A DNA stretch of 64,000 bases from Levilactobacillus fuyuanensis (GCF_003946395.1 NZ_RHNZ01000015.1:1-64000); one strand, 5' to 3'. Shown: positions 17,654-26,602, counted from the first letter of the stretch. A program made the numbers and translations. Notes: generated by a model from the sequence alone, not told the origin.

Positions 17654-18151
17654 TTAGCCTTCAGCGGATTCTTCAACCGTTTTAAAATCTTCTCGTTGGT
17701 TCAATTGTTTCTCAGCCTGTCGTCTTGCGGCAACAGCATCGTTAAAGTCGCTAAAAGTTTGATTCAAAACGTAACGGCCGTGGTAAAATAGACGTGCTGC
17801 CCACTTGCCGGAACGCTTGTCGAAGCTGACGCCAATCACACCGGAAATGTTCCGGGAGCTGATTTTTGTGAGTGCGGCAACGTTAGAGCCATTAACCAAT
17901 GGTAGATTCATGGCATTGCCAATTTGTTTACGTGTCCGAGGGTCCTTCGTGAGCCGGGCCTTACTGATATCTCGCCGGTAACAGCCACAGCTGACGGTAA
18001 TGCCGTGACGCAAGCGGTAACTGTCAACCGTGACGAGATTGCCACAGCTACATTTACACAGCCACGTGGCGTTCCCGTTCTTTGCGGTTCCATCCCGGCG
18101 AATAACCGTTAGTCTGCCGAATTGTTGTCCACTTAAGTCTAGGAGTCTCAT
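17654..18151 (-). CDS. AP2-domain DNA-binding protein with zinc-ribbon head, mobile-element type
   Basis: 165 residues. Residues about 5-60 hold FGRLTVIRRDG and a four-cysteine cluster (CKCSCG and CGC). Residues about 105-150 form an AP2/ERF-type DNA-binding domain (SGVIGVSFDKRSGKWAARL, then NDAVAARRQAE). This pair of domains is known from phage and homing-type HNH endonucleases; here no HNH nuclease segment lies between them. The start is the ATG at 18151 after GGAGGAATTATTT, since the earlier ATG (18166) overlaps the ribosome site. It is isolated among metabolic genes, so probably acquired. Confidence 0.75.
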   Translation of the reverse strand: MRLLDLSGQQFGRLTVIRRDGTAKNGNATWLCKCSCGNLVTVDSYRLRHGITVSCGCYRRDISKARLTKDPRTRKQIGNAMNLPLVNGSNVAALTKISSRNISGVIGVSFDKRSGKWAARLFYHGRYVLNQTFSDFNDAVAARRQAEKQLNQREDFKTVEESAEG

Positions 18152-18367
18152 AAATAATTCCTCCATTCAAATTTGCCATAAAGGTTGGTGTGACGCGATT
18201 CATGTTTCTCCAAAACGCTTGAGCTCCCCTGGCACATATTACTTAATTATTATTCTACACGCCAAACTAAAAATTAGCTTAAAGTCGCAACATGTTTTTG
18301 ATTAATCGATGACCCCTGGACACTTTTAATTTTAACACCTATTCGACTCTGAAAGAAGGAATAACTA

Positions 18368-18739
18368 ATGCAAATCATTCTAAATATACTCATCTACGTC
18401 GTTGCCATCGAACACCTCGGTATCATGTGCCTGGAAATGTTTGGCAAACCCGAGGCTCAGGCCAAGGCATTCGGGATGCCTCTGGAATTCGTTAAACGCC
18501 CGGAAGCACACGTTGCACTTGGTAACCAGGGCATCTATAACGGCATGCTGGGACTCAGCCTCATCGCTCTGCAGTGGGTCATCACCGGTCGTGCCAGTCT
18601 GTTAGCCACCGCCGTCCTCCTGATTTTCATCGTGCTCGTCGCCTTGTATGGGAGTTTTACCGCTAAAAAAGAAATTTTCTGGCTGCAAGGAATGCCGGCC
18701 CTCGTGACGTTACTCGTTTTACTAATCTTAATAGTTTAA
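18368..18739 (+). CDS. DUF1304-like membrane protein
   Basis: 123 residues with four hydrophobic helices. The head (EHLGIMCLEMF) and the middle segment EAHVALGNQGIYNGMLG match the DUF1304 family, small four-helix membrane proteins of unknown function common in Firmicutes. The ATG follows AAGAAGGAATAACTA. It is alone on the plus strand, directly ahead of a strong promoter for a short transcript. Confidence 0.85.
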   Translation: MQIILNILIYVVAIEHLGIMCLEMFGKPEAQAKAFGMPLEFVKRPEAHVALGNQGIYNGMLGLSLIALQWVITGRASLLATAVLLIFIVLVALYGSFTAKKEIFWLQGMPALVTLLVLLILIV

Positions 18740-18759
18740 GCGAATCTTTAAATATGTGG

Positions 18760-18788
18760 TTTACAGAAGTCGGTAGGCAGGTTATAAT
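18760..18788 (+). promoter_or_regulatory. strong sigma-A promoter of a short transcript
   Basis: TTTACA, 17 bases, TATAAT. The -10 is perfect and the spacing ideal; the start is expected near 18795. Confidence 0.75.
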
Positions 18789-18794
18789 GAATTT

Positions 18795-18932
18795 ACATAT
18801 TCAGGTGAGAGCCTGCTACGGGTCTTCAATCGTTGGAGGAGTTAATTAGACATTTAGCCATTATTAACACCGTTGAAGCCGTACACATACTTCTATTCTG
18901 CTGGTTGCGTAAATCGTAACTAGCTTTTTTTT
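18795..18932 (+). ncRNA. short transcript, small RNA or leader-peptide mRNA
   Basis: About 138 nt between a consensus promoter and an intrinsic terminator (GTTGCG/CGTAAC at 18904-18920, then TAGC and eight T). It contains a CAGG/CCTG hairpin and a clear ribosome site GGAGGAG at 18835-18841 but no ATG, GTG or TTG in range after it. Confidence 0.6.
18845..18919 (+). CDS. possible 24-residue hydrophobic peptide with ATT start
   Basis: The ATT at 18845, 5 bases after GGAGG, opens 24 codons ending in a TAA that overlaps the terminator stem. The product would have a hydrophobic middle and a basic end (CWLRKS), like a membrane-active peptide. ATT starts are rare but real (infC). No family was recognised. 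Confidence 0.3.
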   Translation: MRHLAIINTVEAVHILLFCWLRKS

Positions 18933-18963
18933 ACTTACATATTTGTAAATTACGCCTAACAGA

Positions 18964-19003
18964 AAAGCGGAGAACCTTCCATTCGGAAGACTCTCCGCTT
19001 TTT
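18964..19003. terminator. bidirectional terminator
   Basis: AAAGCGGAGA and TCTCCGCTTT form a long stem with a further CTTCC/GGAAG inside. T-runs flank it on both strands. It serves the convergent 38-residue gene. Confidence 0.8.
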
Positions 19004-19007
19004 AAGC

Positions 19008-19124
19008 TTAAAAGTGACTGGCAATAATCCACAGCAAAGCCATGTGATAGATCACAAAGGCCATTGTTCCAACGAATAACCAGCCTAACGTGTAATAAAC
19101 GTAATACATGCCTGGATGCTTCAT
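19008..19124 (-). CDS. small single-pass membrane protein (38 aa)
   Basis: On the minus strand GGGGGG precedes an ATG (19124) by 7 bases and opens 38 codons: MKHPGMYYVYY, then a hydrophobic helix of about 22 residues (LGWLFVGTMAFVIYHMALLW) and the end IIASHF. The terminator begins 5 bases after the stop. Transcription unit, ribosome site and composition all fit a genuine small membrane protein. No known family was recognised. Confidence 0.65.
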   Translation of the reverse strand: MKHPGMYYVYYTLGWLFVGTMAFVIYHMALLWIIASHF

Positions 19125-19216
19125 GATGGAGCCCCCCATCTATTGCGCACAGCTTACCACAAACTAAAACATACCGAAAACGTTTACCACATCACGCCTT
19201 AAATATCCGCGGTAGA

Positions 19217-19396
19217 CTAACCAACCGGAGCGGGCTCCCGCCGATTTGCCGCTGCCACGATTGCCTCTTGCTGTGCAATCGTCGCCGTGAATTGTTGCAT
19301 AATATCACGTTCGATGACTTGAGCCCCATGTTTCTGTGCCCGCCACGTCACCATTTGAAACTTCTTCCGTTCATTCAACAGTTCTTCCGTTAACAT
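19217..19396 (-). CDS. hypothetical small protein (59 aa)
   Basis: Start ATG at 19396 after GGGGGGAGCC on the minus strand; an upstream in-frame ATG lacks a site. The product is charged and helical (MLTEELLNERKKFQMV, then several Gln/Ala-rich turns) with a Pro-rich tail (EPAPVG). No membrane segment, no recognised domain. It shares the poly-G ribosome site style of the 38-residue gene downstream and may be co-transcribed with it. Confidence 0.55.
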   Translation of the reverse strand: MLTEELLNERKKFQMVTWRAQKHGAQVIERDIMQQFTATIAQQEAIVAAANRREPAPVG

Positions 19397-19783
19397 ATGG
19401 CTCCCCCCAAACATTGCGCCAGTGTTCTGATTCCTGTTGACTCCATTATAGCATTTTTGGCTAAGCGGTCTAGGGGGTAATCGTAATTATTACAAAAACT
19501 TTACAGAGACCCACTGGTTAGTTTTCCTTGCCAACTAATGGTTCAAGCTAATTCTAATGTCCAGAACGGTTGCGTGGACACAGTCACTTTTGAAATTGGT
19601 ATAGGTGGTTTGTGCAACCGTTTGTCGTCACGTCAGTTCTTAACTCATTGCAACAATTCATTATATCAACGGTCAGTGGTTTACCTCTGGAGAAAGCCCT
19701 TCCAAACCATTGCATTTCGATTGTTTTTTGCCTAAAAACAGCGTAATCTTAAGGTAATTAATCCATAGAAAGAAGGTGTCATC

Positions 19784-20233
19784 GTGGCCATTGACCGCGA
19801 AAAATTTCCGCCACTCTACCGGACCGTTGCTGCTAACGATGCCGGCCTCGAAAGTCATTCCTACGTCCCCGATGGTTTGGACGTTCTGACCAGCCACCCG
19901 CTCAACGATGCGCCTGGTGCCAATCCGGAACAATTCATCGGTTTGGCTCTCAGCACTTGTTTGAACGCCACTCTGGAAGCTATCGAAGAGCGCCGGGATC
20001 TGCCACACAGCTCGCAGGTCCACACCATCGTTGAGATGGCCCGCGATACGCGCGGCTTCCAATTCTATCTGACGGCCGAAGTTAAGATTCCCGGCGTTGA
20101 TCACGAGACCGCGCTGGCGATGGTCGATCTCGCCGAACGGCGGTGCCCCGTTGCCAAATTAATTGGCGATAATGATAACGTTGTCGTCAAGCTCGTCACC
20201 GAATTTTCTGCCGCAACACCAGTCGAGGGTTAA
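19784..20233 (+). CDS. OsmC-family peroxidase-like protein
   Basis: 149 residues of the OsmC/Ohr fold. Both family cysteines are present: ALSTCLNATLEAI (about Cys66) and ERRCPVAKLI (about Cys126), which in this family reduce organic hydroperoxides in the cytosol. The start is GTG at 19784 after AAGAAGGTG. A terminator follows directly. It resembles the general OsmC type rather than Ohr; the substrate is not predictable. Confidence 0.88.
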   Translation: MAIDREKFPPLYRTVAANDAGLESHSYVPDGLDVLTSHPLNDAPGANPEQFIGLALSTCLNATLEAIEERRDLPHSSQVHTIVEMARDTRGFQFYLTAEVKIPGVDHETALAMVDLAERRCPVAKLIGDNDNVVVKLVTEFSAATPVEG

Positions 20234-20237
20234 AGCA

Positions 20238-20287
20238 AAAGTGGGCCACACTCCCTGACATTGCGTTAGGGTTGTGTGGTCCACTTT
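20238..20287. terminator. bidirectional terminator
   Basis: AAAGTGGGCCACAC pairs with GTGTGGTCCACTTT across a loop that itself pairs (CCCTGACAT/GTTAGGG). It lies between the convergent osmC-like and 58-residue genes. Confidence 0.8.
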
Positions 20288-20291
20288 CAAT

Positions 20292-20468
20292 TTAGCGACG
20301 GGTCAACCGCCCCTTTAACCGATGCCACCATGACTTATGTTCAGATGGTTCGCTGTACACGTAAGACCGAGTGGATCGGGGCGACCGCTTGTCATCGTGG
20401 TCATCATCCATGAAGACAATCTTGCGCCAGCGCTTGGCCTCTTCGTCACTCATGCGCTTTTTGCTCAT
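20292..20468 (-). CDS. hypothetical small basic protein (58 aa)
   Basis: ATG at 20468, 10 bases after GGAG. Highly charged: an N-terminal KKRMSDEEAKRWRK helix, an acidic DDDHDDK patch, and a Lys/Arg-rich tail (WWHRLKGRLTRR). No signal or membrane helix. Function unknown. Located between the osmC-like and MarR genes; the end is within 5 bases of the shared terminator. Confidence 0.55.
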   Translation of the reverse strand: MSKKRMSDEEAKRWRKIVFMDDDHDDKRSPRSTRSYVYSEPSEHKSWWHRLKGRLTRR

Positions 20469-20527
20469 TGACTTCAATCTCCTTTTATTCCCATCCTTAA
20501 GTTATGGGAACTCTCCGTAGCCGTTGA

Positions 20528-20971
20528 CTACTTTTTCATGCGGGTAACCTGACTAAAGTCCTGGATGAATGTCAGAATCTCGTGGGCGCGCTCGTTGCCG
20601 TAAACATCGACCCAGCCTTGAAAGCGCTGGTTGATTCGCTGACGAATCACGCGTTCAGCGCGTTTGCCTGCATCGGTCGCAATCAAGTACAACCGTCGTC
20701 GATCGTTTTCATCCGGCTGTTGGCGCAAGTACCCCTGCTTTAACAACACCTTGATCTGTCGAGAAATGGCACTCCGCGTGACCTGCCGCTTGCTGGCAAT
20801 ATCCATCAGCGTGACATCGTGATTACGCGTAATTTCCCGCAGAATTAAGTATTGTTCGAAGGAGAGATGAAACTCCTTTGCTGGTTCTGAAACAAATTCA
20901 TCCAAATACTTGAGTGAACTCATGTAGACGTCAATGAACGCGTCCAATAGCGACTGCTCTTGCTCAGCCAT
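20528..20971 (-). CDS. MarR-family transcriptional regulator
   Basis: 147 residues with the MarR winged helix: helix-turn-helix LMDIASKRQVTRSAISRQIKVL (about 55-76) and the wing DENDRRRLYLIATDAG (about 87-102). Such dimers repress efflux or stress genes and let go on binding small phenolic or oxidised ligands. It is divergent from the lipoprotein gene at 21113, which is a natural first target. The cysteine-free sequence argues against an OhrR-type redox sensor. Confidence 0.92.
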   Translation of the reverse strand: MAEQEQSLLDAFIDVYMSSLKYLDEFVSEPAKEFHLSFEQYLILREITRNHDVTLMDIASKRQVTRSAISRQIKVLLKQGYLRQQPDENDRRRLYLIATDAGKRAERVIRQRINQRFQGWVDVYGNERAHEILTFIQDFSQVTRMKK

Positions 20972-21112
20972 GATTACCCACCTACATTTCTCAAAATACG
21001 ATTTTTATATTAGCATTTACGCCCAGCAAATACCAGCTTTTTTCGCCCAATTTAACAGGTGGTCTGGACCGACCTATGCTAAAATAAAGGGGTAGCATTT
21101 GGAGGGGAAAAC

Positions 21113-21703
21113 ATGTATCGATCATTAAAAATTGGAACCGCTTTAAGTCTTCTATTACTGCTTGTTGGCTGTGGCGCTTCTGGCGCCAAAACCACGCAGT
21201 CGCACAGCAGTAGCCGGACCAGTCAAGCGACAAAAACCAGTCACAGTCAACGCACACACAGTTCCAGCAGCGTTAGCAGTTCCAGCCAGTCGTCACAAGC
21301 CAAGACCGCGACGTTTGCCAACTCGCAATTCACCATTAACCACGTGACTTACGAGCTGACGGGGACCGACGTCACGGCCAGTGCCACGGCAAACCGTAAT
21401 TTATTCGTTATCTATTATACCGTAACTAACCGACAAAGTAAGGCCATCGTGCCTAGCGATCTGTGGGAAAGTTCGGTCAGTGCCAAACAAGACGGTAAAA
21501 AGTTGAGCACTGGTAATCTGGCGTTCACCACCAGTCAGACCAAGGACAACGATCTGTTAAACAATACCGTCATGCCGGTTAAACCCGGAAAAACGACGAA
21601 GGGACTGGCCATGTTTGAACCCAAGAACACTGACCCCGTCAGTGTCACCTTCAGCGATACCCACGGCCAAGTCGTCCATACTAGCCAGTATAACTTAAAC
21701 TAA
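21113..21703 (+). CDS. secreted lipoprotein, DUF5067-like
   Basis: 196 residues. Signal peptide with lipobox LLVGC (Cys about 20), a Ser/Thr/Gln-rich spacer (about 25-70), then an immunoglobulin-like domain (about 75-195) resembling DUF5067/DUF4352 domains of Lactobacillaceae lipoproteins (NLFVIYYTVTNRQSK, then KPGKTTKGLAMFE). It is anchored on the outer membrane face. The start follows TTTGGAGGGGAAAAC. Function unknown. Confidence 0.82.
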   Translation: MYRSLKIGTALSLLLLLVGCGASGAKTTQSHSSSRTSQATKTSHSQRTHSSSSVSSSSQSSQAKTATFANSQFTINHVTYELTGTDVTASATANRNLFVIYYTVTNRQSKAIVPSDLWESSVSAKQDGKKLSTGNLAFTTSQTKDNDLLNNTVMPVKPGKTTKGLAMFEPKNTDPVSVTFSDTHGQVVHTSQYNLN

Positions 21704-21767
21704 TAAACACTAAACAAGCAGAACACTAAGTATTTCTAAAAATTTGTGCAATTGGAAAGGACCTTTT

Positions 21768-22589
21768 ATGACGCGCTTAATCGACCGAATTCACCAAGTA
21801 GAGCTCGGCAACCTGGAGCAACTGATTCACCTGTGTGACCAGCTCCAACTCCCCTATTTCATGATGGGGGGTTCCCTACTGGGTACGATTCGCCACCAGG
21901 GTTTCATCCCCTGGGACGACGACATGGACGTTGGTCTCCTCAGAGCCGATTACGACCGGCTACTGGCCGCAGCACCCACTCTACTGGCAGACACCCACTA
22001 CTTCCTGCAGACGCCCGCCAGCGATGAGAATTACGGTCTGAGCTATGCCAAACTGCTCGACCGAAATACCTACATCGAGGAGAAGAACAATGTCAATGCC
22101 GCACGTAAGGGGATCTTTATCGATATTTTTCCTCTAGATCGGATTCCACTAGACATTGGGTTGCAGCGTGAACAACTCACGAAGTTTCAGGTGCTGAACA
22201 CCCGGATTCTCTTCCAGCTGCGTTACCACCTGGTAGACAATCCTCTGCGAAAGTTACAGAGTCCGCTGTCACCAGCACAACTGGCAGACGTCAAAGCGTT
22301 GAAGGCCGAACGACAGGCCCTCATGACCCAATATCAGGGCGATGAGACCCTCCTACAAGTCAAAAATCTCGCGTCACAATACAGTTACAACAAGGAAGTC
22401 TACACCGTTGCGGAAGTAACCGACCTAACGCCGATGCCATTCGAGCATCTCACGGTCCAAGTACCTAAAATGTATGCTAGCATTTTAACGGGGATGTATG
22501 GTGATTACATGGCATTGCCCCCGGAAAGTCAGCGCACCGAGAAACACCTGGAGAAGGTCATCATGGATAACCAGGTCTTCACGGAATAA
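21768..22589 (+). CDS. LicD-family phosphotransferase
   Basis: 273 residues. The LicD/nucleotidyltransferase-like core is clear: MMGGSLLGTIRHQGFIPWDD followed by DMDVGL, which includes the metal-binding acidic residues (about 33-57). LicD proteins move phosphocholine or other phosphodiester-linked groups onto teichoic acids or capsules. The ATG at 21768 follows GAAAGGACC, and an upstream extension lacks a site. No choline uptake genes lie nearby, so the donor is not known. A cloverleaf repeat begins 24 bases after the stop. Confidence 0.88.
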   Translation: MTRLIDRIHQVELGNLEQLIHLCDQLQLPYFMMGGSLLGTIRHQGFIPWDDDMDVGLLRADYDRLLAAAPTLLADTHYFLQTPASDENYGLSYAKLLDRNTYIEEKNNVNAARKGIFIDIFPLDRIPLDIGLQREQLTKFQVLNTRILFQLRYHLVDNPLRKLQSPLSPAQLADVKALKAERQALMTQYQGDETLLQVKNLASQYSYNKEVYTVAEVTDLTPMPFEHLTVQVPKMYASILTGMYGDYMALPPESQRTEKHLEKVIMDNQVFTE

Positions 22590-22612
22590 CCGTTGGATCG
22601 TGAGTGTTAGGT

Positions 22613-22795
22613 TCGCCTGCGGCTGCCAGGGATTTCACCTGCTGTGGGGACCGGTCCAAGCCTAAGAGCGGTCTTGGGCCTCGACTTGAACCACGAAATT
22701 CACGTGGTTTCAAGATCGTCCCATGGCGTAAACTGGCAAAACACGCCAGCTAACGCCATCGACACGGCCGGCTCCATCCTTGGCCTCCTCCGGCT
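22613..22795 (-). repeat. cloverleaf repeat, family B copy
   Basis: 183 bp, reverse orientation, between licD and the polyphosphate operon. P4 GGCCCAAG/CTTGGACC encloses ACCGC...GG. P3 CTTGAAACCACG/CGTGGTTCAAG. P2 GGCGTTAGCTGGC/GCCAGTTTACGCC. The shared CCCCACAGCAGG block is present. Confidence 0.85.
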
Positions 22796-22901
22796 AAGAT
22801 TGTTCACAATCCAACACTTTACCCATTATTTGCAGGTATTAAGACTAAGAACCGTCAGTACATCCCGTTTCACCCATATGTAGAATAGAAATAGAAAGTA
22901 G

Positions 22902-24440
22902 ATGAAGTTTATGGCTGATAATTATTTTGGCGCAATGCTCGTAAATGTTTCCAGTATGGAACTGTCAATCGTGAACCTGAAAACCGGTGCCCAGACCGAG
23001 CGGGTCAAGTCAACCGTCGCCATTGGGGAAAATATTTACAACCATGAAGAGATTGATTTTGAAACCGTCGCCGAGGCGGCTGAGGCACTTCGGGGATTTC
23101 TCCAAGTCATCAAGGACTATGGCGTCACCAACTACCAACTCTGGGGCTCACAAGCCCTCTCCACTGCGCCCAATGCCGAGTTCATTCGTGACCAGATTTT
23201 CGTCCGGACCGGCCTCAGCATCAAATGGCTCTCCTTGGGGGAAGAGTCATTCGTCCGTAACGAAGCCATCGCATTGAAGTTCGACGGCTACCATCACCTC
23301 GTGAAGAAGCACGCAGCCATCATCGGCCTCAACTCCGGGAGTGCGACCCTGTCCTTCTTCGCGCATGACAATCTGGTAGCTTCGCACAACATGAAGCTCG
23401 GCCCCGTCCGCATTAAGGAAGTGCTACAAAGCTTGCGGGCCACCGCGCCCAACCCGGTCGACGTTCTCGATGATTACATCAACAGTAAGGTTGACGACTT
23501 CTACCGCTTCTTACCGGAACGCCTACAGACGGCGAACAACCAGGTGATTTTAATCGGGGCGGCTCCACTGAACAACTACTTCATCCCCAAAGATGAGGTC
23601 AGCTTCACCCTGCCCCTCAAGCAATTCAACGAATTCAGCCGCGAGGTCATTGGCGCATCCGACCAATACTTAATGGAACGGCTCCACCTGACGGAAGAAA
23701 ATGTTGAGCTCGTCTTACCTGAGGTTCTCCTGATTCAGAAGCTCCTCGCCGTGGTTCACGCCGACAAGCTACATCTGGTCAACCTCAACGTACTAGACGG
23801 TTTGACCACTAACCAAGAGATCTTAGCTGGCAACCAGAAGTATCACTTCGAGAATCAGATTCTGGCGGCCGCCAACGACCTCGCCCAGCGGTATCGCGTG
23901 GAACCCCATCATATGGAATTGGTGCGGCACTTTGCCCTCCACCTCTTCGATCAACTCAAGACGCTCCACCACCTGACCGCTCGCGACCGGCTACTTCTGC
24001 AAGTTGCAGCCATCGTTCACGACATCGGCGGCTTCATCGACACCCACGAGCACTACCTACACTCGGACTACGTGCTCAAACAATCCGAGATGTTGGGGCT
24101 GTCCGCGGAAGAAATTCAGATCATCGCGGCCGTCTCACGCTACCACAGCACCCGGACGCCCGCAGAGGACATCACCCATTTCCGGCAGCTCACTCCGGAG
24201 AAACGCCTGACCGTGGCCAAATTAGCCGCAATTCTCCGCTTAGCCGATGCCCTCGACGATGCGCACCAACAGACCATTCAACGCATCTCCGTCTCTGTTC
24301 GGACCAACAAGGTCATCATCACCGCATTTAGCGATGACGATCTCTCCCTGATCCGCTGGGCGTTCAACTACAAGGCTCAGTTCTTCACCGACGTATTCGG
24401 CCTGCAACCCGTGTTTAAACAAAGGAGATTACACAAATGA
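22902..24440 (+). CDS. ppx1: Ppx/GppA-like protein with HD domain
   Basis: 512 residues: an actin-like Ppx/GppA domain pair (about 1-300) and a C-terminal HD phosphohydrolase-like domain (about 310-510, with VHDIGG, HSDYVL and RLADALDDA). First gene of a polyphosphate operon, with 4-base overlap to ppk. In lactobacilli this gene is called ppx1. The phosphate-binding loops are degenerate: the first reads VNVSSMELSI where active members have a D-x-GSNS motif, and the second reads GLNSGSATLS. So exopolyphosphatase activity is uncertain and a regulatory or (p)ppGpp-related role is possible. The ribosome site is weak. Confidence 0.85.
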   Translation: MKFMADNYFGAMLVNVSSMELSIVNLKTGAQTERVKSTVAIGENIYNHEEIDFETVAEAAEALRGFLQVIKDYGVTNYQLWGSQALSTAPNAEFIRDQIFVRTGLSIKWLSLGEESFVRNEAIALKFDGYHHLVKKHAAIIGLNSGSATLSFFAHDNLVASHNMKLGPVRIKEVLQSLRATAPNPVDVLDDYINSKVDDFYRFLPERLQTANNQVILIGAAPLNNYFIPKDEVSFTLPLKQFNEFSREVIGASDQYLMERLHLTEENVELVLPEVLLIQKLLAVVHADKLHLVNLNVLDGLTTNQEILAGNQKYHFENQILAAANDLAQRYRVEPHHMELVRHFALHLFDQLKTLHHLTARDRLLLQVAAIVHDIGGFIDTHEHYLHSDYVLKQSEMLGLSAEEIQIIAAVSRYHSTRTPAEDITHFRQLTPEKRLTVAKLAAILRLADALDDAHQQTIQRISVSVRTNKVIITAFSDDDLSLIRWAFNYKAQFFTDVFGLQPVFKQRRLHK

Positions 24441-26602
24441 CAATGGATTATAAAGACGTCAAGTACTATACCAACCGGGAACTTAGCTGGTTAGACTTCA
24501 ACGACCGCGTCCTGGAAGAAGCCCGCGATAAGGCCAATCCTTTGTTAGAACGCGTGCGGTTCCTCGGCATCACGCAGAGTAACGTGGATGAATTCTTCAT
24601 GGTACGGGTAGCCTCGCTCTCAAAATTAGCAGCGGTCAACTATGCCAAGCCCGATGCCTCGGGGATGACGGCCGAAGCCCAACTGCTGGCAGTTAACGCC
24701 AAGGCTCACGACCAGGTCGTCAAACAGTATTCCACCCTGAATCGGATGTTATTGCCGCTTCTGGCCAATCTGAACATTCACCTTAAGATCGTTAAGGAAC
24801 TCTCCTCGCAGCAATTTCGTTTCATTCAGAAATACTTCAACGACGAGATTTCCCCGGCCCTGACACCCATGGCCGTCGACAGTTCGCGGCCCTTCCCATT
24901 CATTGGAAATAACACGTTAAACATTGCGTTGCGCCTCTTCAAGGACGGTAACAAGAAGGATAAACGCTTTGCCACCGTGCAAGTGCCCGACATCTTTCCT
25001 CGAACCGTGCGCCTACCAGGGGCCGACAATGATTTTATTCTATTAGAGGATATCATCAAGGCCTTCATCGGCAACCTATTCATTGGCTATGAGGTCAAGG
25101 AAGCCGCGAACTACCGGGTTATCCGGGACATGGATCTGGATGTGGCTGAAGAAGATACCTCCGACCTCTTGAAGGAAGTCGAACAACAGCTGAAGCGCCG
25201 GGAACACGGGAGTGCCGTGCGAATGGAAGTCGAGGCCGGCATTTCCGATTCCCTGGAGAAACGCTTGGCAACTTCCATCAAGATTCCCGATTACGCCGTC
25301 TACAACATCGGCGGACCCATCGATCTGACCTTCCTGAGCAAATGGACCAAGCAAATCAGCAATCACGACGATCAGGTCTACCCAGCCTTCACCGCGGCCC
25401 AGACACCGGGGGTCACCGCAGACGACGATATCTTCAAGACGATTCGTCACCGCGATGTCTTGGTTCACCACCCCTTTGATTCCTTCTCCGCCGTCACCGA
25501 ATTTATTCGCCAGGCGGCCACTGACGATGAGGTCTTGGCCATCAAGATGACCCTGTATCGGGTATCCTCTAACTCACCGATCATCAAGTACCTGGGCTCT
25601 GCAGCACAAAATGGCAAGCAGGTCACTGTGCTGGTCGAAGTTAAGGCGCGTTTCGATGAAGAAAATAACGTCCACTGGGCCCAACAACTGGAAAAAATGG
25701 GCTGTCACGTTATCTATGGCCTGATTGGTCTGAAGACCCACTGTAAGCTGGCTCTCGTTGTCCGGCGGGAACCTGATGGCATTCGCCGCTACATGCACAT
25801 GGGAACCGGGAACTACAACGATGTCACCGCTCACTTCTACACCGACCTCGGACTAATGACGACCAATACTGACATGGGAATCGACGCCTCCAACATCTTT
25901 AACATGTTGTCTGGCTACTCCGAACCCCCTTACTTCCATCAACTCCACATGTCACCCGACGGCATTCGTGAATTTATCGTCTCCAAAATCGACCAAGAAA
26001 TCAGCAATGCCAAGGCTGGCCAACCTGCCTGGATTGAAATGAAGATGAACTCGCTGTCCGATTCCGACATGATTGCCAAACTTTACGAGGCCTCTCACGC
26101 CGGTGTCCACATCAAGCTGATTGTCCGGGGCATCTGCTGCTTAAACGTGGGCATCCCCGAAATCAGTGAAAATATTGAGGTCCACTCGATTGTTGGGCGC
26201 TTCTTGGAACACAGCCGGATCTACGGCTTCGCCAACAACGGCGATCCCCAGATCTACCTGTCCAGTGCCGACCTCATGACGCGGAACCTGAACCGGCGGG
26301 TAGAGTTACTCTTCCCTATCCTGCAGTCCGACTTGCGGCAACGGGTCTTCGATATTTTTGCCACCCTCTGGCACGATAACGTCCAAACACGGGTACTGCT
26401 CGCGGACCGGACCTTCACGCGGGTCGACCGGCGCGGACTCGATCCACTGGATGCGCAAGCGACTTTCATGCAAGAAGCCACGAATAAGCGTAAAATCGGT
26501 GTCGACAATTCCCCGGAGGCTGTTAATGCTCCGCGGCAATTTAAACCAATGCTTAGTCCCAAGAATCAACCAAAATCCCCCATTGATCGGAGTCCTCAGT
26601 AA
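24437..26602 (+). CDS. ppk: polyphosphate kinase PPK1
   Basis: 721 residues, full length. It polymerises the gamma-phosphate of ATP into polyphosphate reversibly. The head NRELSWLDFNDRVLEEA is typical, and the two phospholipase-D-like domains are visible (THCKLALVVRRE then MHMGTGNYND; later HSRIYGFANNGD with a catalytic His). The start overlaps the ppx1 stop (ATGA) and follows AAAGGAG. Polyphosphate in lactobacilli serves as phosphate and manganese store and in stress tolerance. Confidence 0.97.
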   Translation: MTMDYKDVKYYTNRELSWLDFNDRVLEEARDKANPLLERVRFLGITQSNVDEFFMVRVASLSKLAAVNYAKPDASGMTAEAQLLAVNAKAHDQVVKQYSTLNRMLLPLLANLNIHLKIVKELSSQQFRFIQKYFNDEISPALTPMAVDSSRPFPFIGNNTLNIALRLFKDGNKKDKRFATVQVPDIFPRTVRLPGADNDFILLEDIIKAFIGNLFIGYEVKEAANYRVIRDMDLDVAEEDTSDLLKEVEQQLKRREHGSAVRMEVEAGISDSLEKRLATSIKIPDYAVYNIGGPIDLTFLSKWTKQISNHDDQVYPAFTAAQTPGVTADDDIFKTIRHRDVLVHHPFDSFSAVTEFIRQAATDDEVLAIKMTLYRVSSNSPIIKYLGSAAQNGKQVTVLVEVKARFDEENNVHWAQQLEKMGCHVIYGLIGLKTHCKLALVVRREPDGIRRYMHMGTGNYNDVTAHFYTDLGLMTTNTDMGIDASNIFNMLSGYSEPPYFHQLHMSPDGIREFIVSKIDQEISNAKAGQPAWIEMKMNSLSDSDMIAKLYEASHAGVHIKLIVRGICCLNVGIPEISENIEVHSIVGRFLEHSRIYGFANNGDPQIYLSSADLMTRNLNRRVELLFPILQSDLRQRVFDIFATLWHDNVQTRVLLADRTFTRVDRRGLDPLDAQATFMQEATNKRKIGVDNSPEAVNAPRQFKPMLSPKNQPKSPIDRSPQ

